NCBI GenBank assembly: GCA_026874595.1
Contig: CM049315.1
Coordinates: forward strand, 33,932,164-33,996,163
From: Sipunculus nudus
Taxonomy: Eukaryota > Annelida > Sipuncula > Golfingiida > Sipunculidae
Reading direction: 5' to 3'
Length of the DNA stretch: 64,000 bases
Below the pieces are notes generated by a model, which saw only the letters and a list, made by a program, of their open reading frames with translations, was not told the origin of the DNA and made no database searches. Of the stretch, positions 12,302 through 24,562 are shown one piece after another; position 1 is the first letter of the stretch, and every line of letters begins with the position of its first letter. A program made the translations under genes and the position numbers.

Positions 12302-12700
12302 ATGAAATCCAGAGGGGAAACACCAAAAAAGGAGGATGTCGAAACTTTGAAATGCCCGGTATGTAAACGTGGAGGGGAGCGCAGATTCTCGGAGTTAGTT
12401 TGGGAATACGGAGGTTCGCTTGACCAGCGCCATATCCAGATGTCTGGGCTTGCCCTCTGTAAAAAACATAACTTACAACTGACGACCAGCCCTCGTTTTC
12501 GGGAGTTTCCCGCCAGAGGGCAGGTCCTACCGCCCAGACCTCGCTCACATCATCTTCATGATCACATCCGGGGCTTCCATCTTTGGGGAGACTTACGTCA
12601 CGTGCAAACGGAAGTCCATTTTTCCCTCCCTACGAAAGAAGGTAGGTCTGCCTTGTGTGCCGATGACCCACTAGAAAGCCTTGTTCTGTTCATATCCTAG
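12302..12700 (+). other. GC-richer island with overlapping ORFs on both strands
   Basis: This is one of the few GC-rich stretches outside real exons. The plus strand has a 132-codon ORF from an ATG at 12302, with a CPVC pair near its start. The minus strand has a 119-codon ORF at 12189-12548. Neither resembles a family I know, and neither has convincing splice sites. It may be an unrecognised exon, or a regulatory element, since it carries a perfect match to a CTCF-type consensus at 12510. Confidence 0.3.
12510..12523 (+). promoter_or_regulatory. CTCF-type motif, full consensus match
   Basis: CCGCCAGAGGGCAG fits the vertebrate CTCF consensus CCRSYAGRKGGCRS at all 14 positions. By base counting, about 0.06 chance matches are expected in 64 kb on both strands at equal base composition, and fewer in AT-rich DNA. 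Use of this motif in the source organism is not shown. Confidence 0.3.
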
Positions 12701-13368
12701 GGCCCGAAAACAAAGAATATCACTAAATTATAATTAAAACATATATTTGAAGGAACTACATAAGTTGATAAACATATAGCATATAGTCAAGGTCGGGGTA
12801 TTCGAGTTTGACCAACCGGAACCAAAATAGTCATGTCTGCAGGTGATCGGCAGACAGGCAATCTATGTTCTTATCACATATATTAATCCGCTTATTTTAT
12901 ATAATATAAAGAACCCAATTTATCATTCCTCAACATTCCAGATATATACTAAGGTATGAACTAATTAAATGCCTTGTATACGTGATGTATCGCATACAAA
13001 GAGCAACTCAATACGCAGAAATGATGCCATTTAATAACTTCTATTACTCTTATACAGAATCCATTTATAATTTGTCTGTTCTATAAGAAAGTATTTCTGT
13101 GTACCATGTTGAATGTCACTATGCTCTCTCAGGAAGAGTCCACACTGACGCCTTCTATACAAGTCCCCTCGACTGTTAATATTTCCTGTCTGCTCTGAAA
13201 ACAGGAAAGAATTTGTGCAACTCATTCTCTTTTGACGGAGTCCGTTTAGTTGATAATAGGAATCTATGCGCGCGTGCCTTAGTTATACTTCGATTATCTC
13301 ACCAAACAATCATGTTTACTGTTCAGTCATCTGTTCATCTTTCAATATTTGCCGTTGACAGGTTTGAT

Positions 13369-13830
13369 TTAAGCTAAGATTCCATATGCACGGAATACGT
13401 TACGGTATGCGGACTGAGTGTCCAGAGATTTCTTGTACCAACACGGTTGCATATTATAATTTCTGTCTGTCTCATCCAGTACATGCTGCATGTAGCGATT
13501 CGTTTTGCCGGATACGCATTCCGGATTAGCGCCATATCGACAATCTGACATCACGACCAGATTACTGGCCTGCAGGAGTGCCTTTACATCTAGGTCTGAG
13601 GAACGCATTATAAGGCCACATCAGATGCAAATATTTTCGTCATTTCTGACGCCTCAGGGCCTACAGATACACTGTCATTTGACATAAAACAGACTAATCG
13701 TTTGCATTTTTAGTGTACTTTCTAACAACTCCGATCATGAACGCGAATAGTCCCGTTCTAAATCAGCATATTGGTAAATCTCTCTACATGTTTGTTGAAT
13801 TTCAGACCGTATGAATACAAGCATGGCTCG
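13369..13830 (-). repeat. diverged dispersed repeat, copy 1 (with ORF)
   Basis: About 13610-13815 aligns by eye with 26090-26300 (shared words include GGCCTAYAGATACRCTGTCA and CAGCATATTGGT). On the minus strand both copies encode a related short string (NDSVSVGPEA here, SDSVSTGHEA there). Next to it, the minus-strand ORF 13369-13608 (79 codons) has no recognised domain. The pair is an old duplicate of a repeat or of a lost gene. Confidence 0.4.
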
Positions 13831-14728
13831 CACGGGTTACTGGGTGCAGCCAACTTGTACGCGATACAGGAAATGACTCGTAACCATAGAGACGGGGTTC
13901 CAGTTTCGGTTGTGAGTTCACATGTATTCTCTTGCATTAATGCATCATCCGTAGCATAATGTTAGTATTATGGGCTGCTTACAACAATATGAATGCAACA
14001 TGGTGGATGCGATGCATTCCTGGATATTACTTGTATCACAACTCACGAAGGTTTTATACCAGCCCAATTATCATTGCCTACCGAGCCGGAATGACACGGC
14101 TAATGCCAGATATGCGCTAATGGAAACTAATTTTATTAATGAAATGATAACCAATTTTTAACCGCATTTCGCCTGCCATATGGTATATTCGCTTTTCATC
14201 CATATGAAATCTTCATTTCGTTGCGTACGTAAAGCAAATCACAAACTCTCGTATGAGACAAACTGTGTTTCTTAGTTTGTTGCTCAGGGTCAGTTACTTA
14301 CATATGATTAAAAGACCTTGAGATTATAATATGATAGTGGCAACTGCAAAATAAATTTTACAACAGAATTTAAGAGACGAGCCTTTAATCCCATGTGTCC
14401 TGTGACATCTCTTAACAAATACACAGGTCTCACTCATCCAAAGTCTCTGTTACCCCGATTAATTTTACCCATGAAAAAGTGTCTTTTTTAAGACATGAAA
14501 TGTGACCTTTAAAAACGACTCTAAATAATTACATTATTACACTTTTGTATCTCCTTTTCACGGATTTCTGGTCCAAAGGCATGAAGTTAAGCCAATATTT
14601 CCCCTCCAATCAGTCCTTAACATGTCGTCAATTGGCTATGTATTTCTACAATAATTTTAAGACTTTGGCGTGGTAAAAAGAGTTATTCAGCTTTTAAATT
14701 TGCCGCTTCCCGTCCCCTTGCCAGGTAG

Positions 14729-15126
14729 ATGTCGCAGGTAGATTCTCAGCAGGACGCTGTCCTCGGATTACTTCTCTGTCGCATCCAGGAACATCAAATG
14801 AAAGCCTCACAGGCTTATTTCTCACAGTTTCTCGAACCGCTCATTGGGGATGCCATTTTGCGTATACACTATAACCCGGATGTCACAGGTCGCATTTCGA
14901 AATTATGGGTAAACCGCTGATAAAAGATAATTTTCCAATACAAATACTACTTTGTGAGGGTGTCTGTGCTCGGTGTCTCTCTCCTTTTCGCCTCCTCTCT
15001 ATCTTCTCAGCCCTCGGTGCGGATACAGTGGCGGACCCTCACGGCTTACTGCTACGCTTGTGTGGCATTGCGACTATCGGCTCCACCAAAATTACGCCCA
15101 AGGAGCGCACAGGGCTGAAGTCTTGA
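14729..15126 (+). CDS. weak two-exon gene candidate
   Basis: The first piece, 14729-14907, starts with ATG after a CCAG-type acceptor, is open for 60 codons with unbiased composition (glutamine- and leucine-rich), and meets a GTAAAC donor. The second piece begins at 15011 after a strong pyrimidine-rich acceptor (ctcctctctatcttctcag). Joined in phase 0 it ends in a TGA after about 37 codons; a different frame reads to a TGA at 15124. No domain is recognised and the frame of the second exon is unsettled, so this may be chance. Confidence 0.2.
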
Positions 15127-15218
15127 CTCCAGCAACCTGTAGCTGCTCGATAAAGTAAAACATCTTCAGTCAGGTCAGTCACGTCTGGTGAAAGTGTAGT
15201 GTAATTTTCTTGACCTGA

Positions 15219-16644
15219 CAGGGCTCGAGATTGGTGCCGGCCCACCAGAATTTTCCGGGGTTTTTTAGGGATGTCCGGTAAAATTTGGGTACTGCCGGCC
15301 CCCCTTGGCCGGAAGAAGAATTAGCAGGGGTTTTTTATACCATCAGGAGAGAAAATATATCCAAAATAACTATTTATCGTTTCCAATCAAACGTAAAAAC
15401 AAAATCCGTCGATCCTGCCGGCTGGTTATATGAGGTCCGATAGGGTCAGCCGGACTTATCACGCTGGCAAAACACTGCAAAACCTGACGAGTCTTCCCGC
15501 TGGTTTGATGAAATTGGAGACAATAATACGCGCACAGTGCACTAAAAATTAGGCATGTAGCTGGTAAAACATCAACAAGTGGAAATCATGTACCTTTTCA
15601 TTTGCTTATATATAATGTGAATGTTTATCGTCTTTCGGCATAAATAGAGGTCTTTTCGCTATCCATATATGTCAACCAGCGATGTCAGCTTCTGTTTTTA
15701 AAATCCAGACAGACCACGGGGATTGACTTGTGATTTGCCAGGCCTCCTTTCCTATGATTGGCTAAGTGACAACTCACCGTATACAGAGAGCCAATCAGAT
15801 ATTCGTAGTAAGAATTAGCACGTGATTTCATTCATAACATTTTTTGGCGGGAATGAGTTCTCGGATATCGCTCACGGTGTTCGGGAATTGCTCATAGTGA
15901 CCATGAAACTAAAGTTTCAGCCAAGACCATATGGCCTTGAGTGATATTTGGCAAATTAAAATATAATTTTATATTGATCCTGGTACTGACGAAGAGCCAT
16001 GATCATAGTCATAACGTTAATATCCGATACTTTAAGAATTACATGACTTTACGTAAGTTTCGTGTCACGGTTCTCGGAGCGGATCCTATCTGTCACCTCT
16101 CCCTAGAGGTCGTCTCTATTCAAACTAGATTTTTAGTACGATTCTCTGCGAAGTGCAGGTCATTATTGAGACAAAGTCCACTGTCAAAGCACTGTCTGCT
16201 GTCATGCCCTCTGGCGGGCAGTTAACCATCGCCAGTAAATTGATTGTGATACAAAAAATATCCATGTGCAATAGATGGAAACGCGCACAAATACGCTATT
16301 ATTCCATCTGCGTAAAAAATTAAGATTTAATGGAAAATTACAGTGAGGAATGCTGCAAGTGTCGTCAAGAATCTGTCATTCGAGACAACTTCAGACAGGC
16401 GACGCCATTCGGCTGTTCCGTTAACCATTCAGTGTGTACCAAAATGGTTGAATTATTTGATCAGATTATGGAGGGGGGGGTTGAGGCAATAAACAAACCA
16501 ACGACTAGTACCCTTCACCGGCCCTGCTTGATAATTTGGTAGAACTTAACTGATTCCACTTGAGTTGATACAACACGGAAATGTTCATTTTTGTGCTGCC
16601 GGACCCCAATGTCCGGTGGCAATTTTCGGCAAATTCATGCCCTG
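15219..16644. mobile_element. TIR element with CAGGGC termini
   Basis: The left end CAGGGCTCGAGATTGG and the right end, inverted, CAGGGCATGAATTTGC are related. The similarity continues inward for about 70 bp on both sides (GCCGG-rich words at 15230-15310 and 16590-16640). The CAGGGC start suggests a hAT-like element, but the flanking octamers (TGACCTGA and CCTGATGA) do not match, so the exact borders are uncertain. Interior ORFs at 15941-16225 and 16330-16542 show no transposase motif; the element looks non-autonomous. Confidence 0.5.
16204..16217 (-). promoter_or_regulatory. CTCF-type motif, 13 of 14
   Basis: On the minus strand CCGCCAGAGGGCAT matches the CTCF-type consensus at all but the last position. 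It points toward the site at 12510, so the two are convergent. Confidence 0.2.
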
Positions 16645-16649
16645 CCTGA

Positions 16650-17435
16650 TGATCAGGTCATGTTAACCCTGTTACTAGTATAGTATATATGTCAAAAGCA
16701 CAGTAGGAATTCAGGCAGATCTCAAGAATATCATGATTGTGAAAATTATATATATCAAAGAAGCTAATGTAATTACACATAGGTACATGCAGGGGACCTT
16801 TTAAGTTGCGTGTAAGGCCTTCTTTTATATCATGATAATTTGTTGTAGAAAGTAAAAATAAGAAGCATTAATTGGATGTTGACATAATCGGGCAAATGCA
16901 CGGGCGAGTGGTAAATGAATGTGTTTATACTGTGTTTTTTTATAGGGAAAAACATATTCATGAAAATAAATGCAAACTGTCAGCTACTCTGTGCCAGTCG
17001 GGTCGGTATGCTTCCTCATGTCCACTGCCTATACCATCCTCCTACATGTATGCAATCCATGATGATAATCCCTTCAATATTTACCAGTGAATCGATTTAT
17101 TTAAAGTAAATTCAGAGAGGGAGAGAGAGAGGGGGGGGATCTGAGAAAATGCATTTTTCTCTCCACGGGCGTATTTTGCTCCAATGTTTATACAGAGCAC
17201 GGTAAGTTTAGCTGTGTGATGGATCTGAGTTCATATATTCATATATATCTTAGGCTTTGGGGCCGGGGAGCCTTTAGAGCCCCTGAGTACTACACTGAAA
17301 ACTCATAATTCATGTTTAATTTTTTTCCAAAATTTTCCAAATCGTGTGAGGGGGGGGATACCCTCCTCCCACAACCGTCCCCTTCGGGCGCTTACATTCA
17401 CAGAATACACCACACACATTTAAAAACTCTCCAAA

Positions 17436-17471
<36 letters not shown>

Positions 17472-19080
17472 TTATTTATTTATATAATAACGCTACTCTA
17501 CAGTTAAGTTCTGGGTTTTTACCTCCCGCTGCCTTTCCGATGCCATTCGTCTTCAGCCTGGTGTACACAAGAGTTCAGCCTGAATAAAGTCGAACATGAG
17601 CGTGTTTGAAATACTCACTGAGGTTGTAGGAAATATATTTAAACATGTAGTTTAACACGCATCTGTTAAATTAAAAAAATAGCTCGCTATTGAATGGATA
17701 TATTAATATCGCAATCAAAATTACATAATAAACAGGAGCGCATATCACCTCTAATACAAATATACACCCTCAACCCTCAATATACTCAACCCTCTGACGA
17801 CTGATGTCGCTAGTTATGCGAGAAATGTGTATTATTCCATACCTGTCTCAAATTAAATATCCTCGATACAGTTAATGGAAATACATGAATATACTTCACA
17901 GGGCACATACACAAGTACGTAAAAACGCAGTCAGACAGGCGTGTGGACACAAACCTGTGAAACATATTCTCCCTCAAAAATATATTCATCAATAAATATT
18001 ATTTAAGCTTAACCTCCGCTCAGTTGTGCTGAGCATATACCAACCTTTTTTGGACACATACCTATAATGCCACTTGTAAAATGACAAGAAAAGGATCAGT
18101 TGTATTCATTCAGGAACGATAGGCATGCTCGGTATATATATCAACAAAATGTTCGAATAATCAAAGAGACGCAATTCAATTATGGGCGCGGGTACGATGG
18201 CTTTCGGTCACAATGACAACTACTGACAGTGGTTCACCACGACCTGTGCTTGGGACCATGCATTGTCAGTGGAACACCCGTGAAAGCTATTCCTAATAGA
18301 ATTCTGTACATTGTTGCAAGCCTGCACGAAAGATTGTACAAATGTGCCACAAAATCCAGTAAAACTAGCATAAATACGTGGGACAAATGGGAATACACAG
18401 TCCTTCTTTGCAGAAAATAAGAAATGTAAAAGAATATGTCAGGTAACAACTGGACTGACTGTATACAGTGCGAGAATTGTTCAATCTGTTATACACTAGT
18501 CTTATACAAAATCGGTACACAGTGACATGTATGTTTGAATTATGTGACAAACACAAAAATATTTGATTATTCTGACCTGCCCCTACCATAACAGTCTTTT
18601 TATATCACCGTTACGTTGTTAATATTATTATTATTATTATTATTATCATGATACCTCCTCCAGGTGGCGAGAGGTATGCCTTTTACACTTTTCTCCGTTT
18701 GTCTTTCAGTACTGAACAGTATTATTTTCTCAATTTTATCCAGAGTTAAAACAAATTTTTTATCTATTAAGTTTGGGGTGAATTGCTTTACCTTTATTAT
18801 TCAAATGATATTATCTTATTGTGGCATATGGCTATTTAATTATAACAGGGCTACTGATAGATGTTACTCGATGCTTTATTCTTGAGGTGCCCTGGGGTTG
18901 TTGAACCAGGACAGTAGTGTACACATTACAGCATTGTTTGATTTCAAGCGGGGGTTTGACATCTCTGACATCTTTTTATTAACGTTATTGTGATTATTTT
19001 TTTTTCAATATAATTATCATAATACATATACACATGTATATGTATAAATATATATATGTGTATATATATATATATGTATA

Positions 19081-19083
<3 letters not shown>
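16650..19083. other. gene-free, microsatellite-rich stretch
   Basis: Contains (GA)n at about 17113-17135, (TA)n followed by (TTTA)n at 17432-17483, and (TTA)n near 18620-18645. ORFs at 16872-17090 and 18229-18449 lie on both strands and show no recognisable domain. Confidence 0.45.

Positions 19084-19150
<67 letters not shown>
19084..19150. repeat. (TA)n microsatellite
   Basis: TA run of more than 60 bp, preceded by an impure TATATG stretch from about 19020. Confidence 0.95.
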
Positions 19151-19153
<3 letters not shown>

Positions 19154-19167
19154 CGAATCAAATAAGC

Positions 19168-19479
19168 ATGCAGGCTGAAGGAAAGACTGAAATCTTGTGT
19201 ATGGTGGTTCTCGTTTTAGCTATCGACCAAGAGAAGGCGCTGCAGTTCCGCCCCGGGCGTCGCTTTCGTTTGGTGGCGTCACTTTCAAAAGGCCTGCTCT
19301 TCTCCCCCTTGTCACGTGGTAATTCCACTGTTCCTGAACTGCCGATATTGTCGTCAGAGTCCCCGAGAAGGGACGGGAGAGGGTTTAATCCCTCAGGGTC
19401 CCCGAGAAGGGACGGCAGAGTGTTCCATCCCGAGGCAAGAGCGGTGACGCAGGGAAGCCTTGAACTGCTAAAACTGTGA
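19168..19479 (+). CDS. candidate first exon of a secreted, dibasic-rich protein
   Basis: From an ATG at 19168 the frame stays open for 103 codons to a TGA at 19477. A strong donor, GTGAGTAA, overlaps that stop, so the exon may be spliced at about 19475. The stretch is markedly GC-richer than its surroundings. Residues 9-19 ([11 protein letters not shown]) could be the core of a signal peptide, although the residues before it are not basic. The chain carries dibasic sites: FRPGRR near residue 32, then two in-frame copies of a 39-bp unit reading [13 protein letters not shown] and [13 protein letters not shown]. This resembles a peptide precursor but no known peptide family is recognised. It could also be a chance ORF. 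Confidence 0.3.
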   Translation: MQAEGKTEILCMVVLVLAIDQEKALQFRPGRRFRLVASLSKGLLFSPLSRGNSTVPELPILSSESPRRDGRGFNPSGSPRRDGRVFHPEARAVTQGSLELLKL

Positions 19480-20620
19480 GTAATTTAGTTTATAAGCATA
19501 TTTATGAAAAATTTACTTCAGTATGAAAAAACTAATGATTAAAATTAAGAATAAACATTTTTTTTTCAATTTAATATTCTGCATATATATTTTCTTCTAA
19601 ACAATTGAATTAAATACTGTTATAAACTACATTATACTTGTATAGAGAGTGCAACTCCGCTCATGTAAAGACAATTTTAACATGAAGACTGTAACTGATT
19701 TTCGGAAACTCCAATCACCCTGAAGGAATCCCTTAGGTGCAGAAAAAAAGATGAATATATTTATAACTGATGTTGGATAATAACTAAGTTTTAAAAAATG
19801 ACGTTACAATTTCCAAGTGTCTATATGTTTCACCAGATCCGAAATAACATTAGCCCGTACTGTTCATCTTCACTACTTTTGTCTTAGGTGTTTACACATA
19901 TTCATGTAATAAAACCCGTTGAGCCTGAGTCCAAGGTAGAGAGAATCAACTAAATCAATCGTTTTCATTATAATGTTTGCGAGTTTTTTATGTCTTCCAA
20001 TATAATTTGATTTGCGGGTTGCTCTTTGGTGGATTGGTTACTTGTTTTTTAATATGCCTCTTAGCATCTTAATTCAAATTTGTGCACGGATTTTGATGGT
20101 TTTAAGTTCTGAGGGTTCGGGTATCACCAAAAAATCAATTGAATTTCTTTAGGTTATCTAGATTGCCATTATATGCTGTACAAGAAAAATATTCCTTTTC
20201 CTTGTTAGATAGAGCATTTTTTGTCCAAAACGAGAACCAGGCAATACGTTGGTATTTTGTTATCCGTGAAACCTGTTGGTTAGCCGTGGCAGTGTGTAGA
20301 ACACGGAAGTATGATAAGAATTCAGGCGGAGGTATAGGTGTAGGCTCACACTATAGTTCATATCTGTTTTTGTTTTGATTTTGCTTTGGATTCAGGGACC
20401 AAGCTTCAGGTCTGAACAAATATTTACAACAAAGTACACGCAGTACTTTATTATCATGTCCAAACTAAATAGTAAAAAATATATCAAACTATAATTTCAG
20501 TGAAAATAATTTAAACTAGGCATGCAACTAACATTTCTGGATGTTTCTCAGATCATGAAAACCTTATGCAGATATTTTTAATTTTCGACTAATTTTAGAC
20601 CTATATTACTACTTTGATAA
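19480..20620. other. gene-free stretch
   Basis: AT-rich, with no supported gene. The ORF 20139-20378 has no recognisable domain. Confidence 0.45.
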
Positions 20621-20800
20621 TTTTTACGCCCGGCTCTTTCTCTACTGGTGACCCGGGTTCGATTCCCGGCGTGGCTATATGAAGATTGGTTGTATATCTG
20701 CCCGTCCCGGGTCGATGGTTTTGTTCGGGTTTTCTCTACATCCAAAGACCATGTACTGAACGCAATGGAGACTGCCTGGCAGTGTTGACTTAACTTTATA
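20620..20800 (+). mobile_element. tRNA-derived SINE fragment
   Basis: GGTTCGATTCC at 20656-20666 is a perfect RNA polymerase III B box in T-arm-like surroundings (acccGGTTCGATTCCCGGcgtgg). About 65 bp further on is GGTTTTCTCTACATCCAAAG, which resembles the conserved tail domain shared by many SINEs. No A box or cloverleaf can be drawn upstream, so it is not a functional tRNA gene but a 5'-truncated SINE. Confidence 0.5.
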
Positions 20801-20937
20801 GTTAGAATCCATGTAAAGTAAACAAAAAAAGTTCAAAACAAGCGGAATTTACTTTGATTAATAAAAGTCCTTTTGGAATTTGACATAAATTGGCTAGAAC
20901 TGATTGATAGTTTCAAGGTATCAAAGTGATTCTGTAA

Positions 20938-21219
20938 TATATATATATATAATGTCTATAATATCTGTCTTCGAAATGATCACATGTTGCGTTTGATACG
21001 TATATTCTGTTTTAATATTAAAATCTGGGGAATACATTAATTTACTCTTAGTATGTACCTAAAAACGGCACGGAATTTGCATCATTATACTTTTATTCAC
21101 CCCAGATTCCAAAATCAATGTCTAATTTTTAAAATGATTCTACAACATGGATTTATACTCTCGCGCCTTAGCGCTACTCTATTTCCGCCTTTTTATTCTT
21201 TGGAAAATAAATAAATTAC

Positions 21220-21281
<62 letters not shown>

Positions 21282-22180
21282 GGGCATATTTAATTTGTAA
21301 GAAAAAATTATAATTTTATAATTAAAAGCGGAAAACTCATACTTTAGATGGGTTGCAGCAAATATACCGCGCACTTAGTCCTGTGGCAGATCACTTGAAA
21401 ATTGGGTGGTGTATAAAGATAAAGGCGATAGCAATATACCTGTCCCTTTCACCACGGATAATACTACTGACAGAGTTATCTCGTTTATGAGCTGATGATA
21501 TACTGTATATATGATACGTATATAGGTGGAAGGAAATCCGACAAGATAGGCAGGTATGTAGGTAGCAGGTATTTAGAGTCGATTTTAACAATAACAAAAG
21601 GTGCGAACCAGATCATAATAATAATAATAATCGTCATCATCATCATCATCGTTAATTTATAATTATAATATTTATTGAAATAATAATAATAATAATAATT
21701 ATTATTATTATTATTCTAAGTAGTAGTTGTAGTAGTAGTATTAGTATTATTAGTATTATTATTGTTGTTGTTGTTGTTGCTGTTTTCTCTTTTTATTATG
21801 ATAACATTTTGTTTAAACATTATTTAGCGCCAACTTACCTTCGAATTAAAAAAAAATTAATTTGTAATTGTTATGAAATTAATAGATCGCCTGGACTTAT
21901 CCACCTTTATTCGGTTTTCACTGCAAATAAATAGGCCCTAGGCAGGTAACAACTTGTCTTTAAGATAATCCGCCTTGTGATCCAGTCCAGGTTAATTATC
22001 AATTGTTAAATGACTGCCGTGACAAATTATCAGCTCAGGTAGCCGCAACACATTATAGGTTAACTAATTACTCCATCATGCCGTTATACATTTGCGGGAA
22101 TTCTAATTATTGTTATGCAATAATTAAATGTATTAAGATTACCTTTGTAACAGTTAAATACAAATCATAAGTAAATTAGT
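20938..22180. repeat. simple-repeat cluster
   Basis: Holds a (TA)n run at 21224-21279 and a chain of trinucleotide tracts at about 21616-21780 (ATA, CAT, TAA, TTA, TAG, TTG). No gene is seen. Confidence 0.8.
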
Positions 22181-22775
22181 TTAGCAGGGTGCCGGCAGAT
22201 GTCCCTTAAATGCAATATAAACAAGCCCTTGGCAACGCACCGAGCAAAACATAGCAACCAGCCAGCAAGCTTATAAACACGACCGTTCAGGGCACCTGGC
22301 AGAATTTGATTTCTGAACAGGTATTCCACCGTTAAGGTAAGTAGCATAACTCCTTATTAAACAGGTTAATAATGTTTTGATTGAGGCGTGGGTTGTTATT
22401 AGTATCGGTAAATATTAATATTTTGCTATCATATGAAGCTGGGTGGCGGGGGTATAAATAGTCTTGCAGGTTGAAAAGCAAATTGGATCCGATGAAACGT
22501 CCCAAATTATGTTTCTTTCAATGCAATGATGCTGATTTTAATTCTTCATTGACAAACCCATTAATATAAGCCATTTTAATTGTTCACGTTAGTTTATATG
22601 TGTGTGTGTGGGGGGGGGGGGGGGGGGGAGGGGGGATTTGTTGTTATTGGAGCTTAGTGACATATCAATGTACCAGAGGGCGATAGTATCTGGAAAGTTG
22701 ACCTAACTGTAATTATTGAGCTTCCAGTTTACTCAGTTAACATATCACTAAAATCTCTAACTGAAAATTTTAAAG
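22181..22775 (+). promoter_or_regulatory. possible upstream non-coding exon and promoter
   Basis: A GC-richer patch at 22190-22336 contains TATAAACA (about 22215) and ends in a consensus donor, AAG|GTAAGT, at 22336/22337. It has no good ORF. It could be the 5' untranslated exon of the gene whose coding exon begins after the acceptor at 24542. The link is inference. A poly(G) tract lies at 22611-22634. Confidence 0.2.
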
Positions 22776-22779
22776 GGTA

Positions 22780-23730
22780 ACAAATAGTATTCTGGTTCTA
22801 TTCCTTGTGTATATTAACGACTTGCCTAAATATTTTAATGAAAAATGGATATATGCTGATGACATATCAATATATACTTCCTCAGATTCACCCACTGAAG
22901 CCATTAACCGCCTTCAGAACCTAATTGACATTGTTCCGAAGTGGTTACATAATTACCGACTTTAAACAAACCATATAAATTCCACCCATAATTTTATTTG
23001 GCCAAAATCAGAAAACCCGATCTGTCGAATTAGAGATCATTTTAAACGAAATAATATTACATCCTTTCCAGTGCACTAAATTATTGGGTATAATCATTGA
23101 CTCTAATCTAACTTAGGAAGAGCATATTCAGCTTCTATGTGAAAAATTAAAATTCAAATTAGGACTATACTCTTCTTCTCAATAAGATATTACCGACTAC
23201 TTGTCTGAATTCCGTATATTTGGGCTTTTTGAAAGTCACATAGATTACTTCATATCTGCCTAGGGCAATTGTTTTCAATCTCATTTAAATAGAATCAAAA
23301 TCTTCAGAACAAAGTCGCGCGCGTTGTTATCAAAAATTTTAACAACAACACATCATCTGCGTCACTAATTAAACATCTAGATTGGATGACTGTGGAACAA
23401 AGGTATCGATATTTTATGTGTTCAATTGTCTATGAATGTTTGTCTGAAGACCTATTTTTTAAAAGGTTCTCAGGTTGAACGGATGCCATACGAAACACGG
23501 TCTTCTGATAGCCATAAACTGATTTTACCCATACCCAGGCGTGAATGTTTTAAAACTAATTTTATTTATGCCGGTCCATATCTATGGAACCAGCTGCCTT
23601 TCTCTTTAAAGTCTGCCTCAAATAAGGACCATTTAAAACGTTTATATAGATGTTTGATGCGATGGCACAATTTTATATTATTCATGCATTTTTATCATAC
23701 ACCTTCCAGTTTATCAATTCCATGAGATTT
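22780..23730 (+). mobile_element. degenerate non-LTR retrotransposon fragment (jockey/CR1-like RT)
   Basis: Translated pieces in shifting frames spell the end of a reverse transcriptase: YINDLPKYF, then the catalytic box YADDISIY, then further on LIKHLDWMTVEQRYRYF and the C-terminal pattern YETRSSDSH...FIYAGPYLWNQLP. This order is typical of the jockey/CR1 group. Several stops and frameshifts separate the blocks, and the 5' part, including the endonuclease, is missing. It is a dead, 5'-truncated copy upstream of the 149-aa gene, on the same strand. Confidence 0.8.
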
Positions 23731-24562
23731 AGATATGTACCTTTATATTTTCAATGTCTTCTATGTATAACGACTATGTGTTTAACTGTATAACATTTTT
23801 TAAACTTTAATACTGTATATTGAATTATGAATTCGATAAAGCATTATGTCATGTCTAGTCTGTATGATATATATTTTGTTCATTTTATGTGTAACTAACT
23901 TTACCCAGGACCCTTTTGAAAAAACAAAAAAAGCTGAATAGGCTTTCCTGGAAAAACATGTTTAAAATTAAATAAAAATAAAAAATATACGTATCGCTTT
24001 ATGTGTATCGCTATACGTGTACCTGAATAGGCTAACTGATACCCAGCCCTACCAACCTATGACTATAAAACTGATGCCAAGCTGTGACAAGAAATTCTGG
24101 CTGACTATAATAATTTTAATCCTTGCATGGATTTACACTACTGGGTTCAATTAATCTAAATACAAAAACCCTCCTGATGATATCATACCGATATAAAAGC
24201 ATATGTAAATATGCTTGCAAGGCACATATCGTGGCCGAAGATAAGGTCGTACAAAAATAATGTTCTGCGGATTCGCCTTTACCATTTTGTTTATATGTGC
24301 TTCGGCATAATTCAATAAAATAATTCTTAACTGTGTTTAAACTGGAAATAGCTTTGTGCTGATCATCTACAAGAACTCCAGACAATTTTGTATTTTCTAG
24401 GCAAACTGTCAAAATTCCACGTATTGTGACTCGACCGGTAAAAAGGGAAAAAATAAATAGCCCCCAATTGCACCATGTTTGTTCCCAAAGTCAACAGAAC
24501 CAAATTTTTTGCGTGATCTAAATGGTAATTTTTTACTTCCAGAGCACGTGGTGAGTGCCAAG

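Noticed and set aside
20640-20690. A tRNA gene
   Set aside because: A perfect B box is present but no acceptor stem, D arm or A box can be drawn; the downstream tail fits a SINE.
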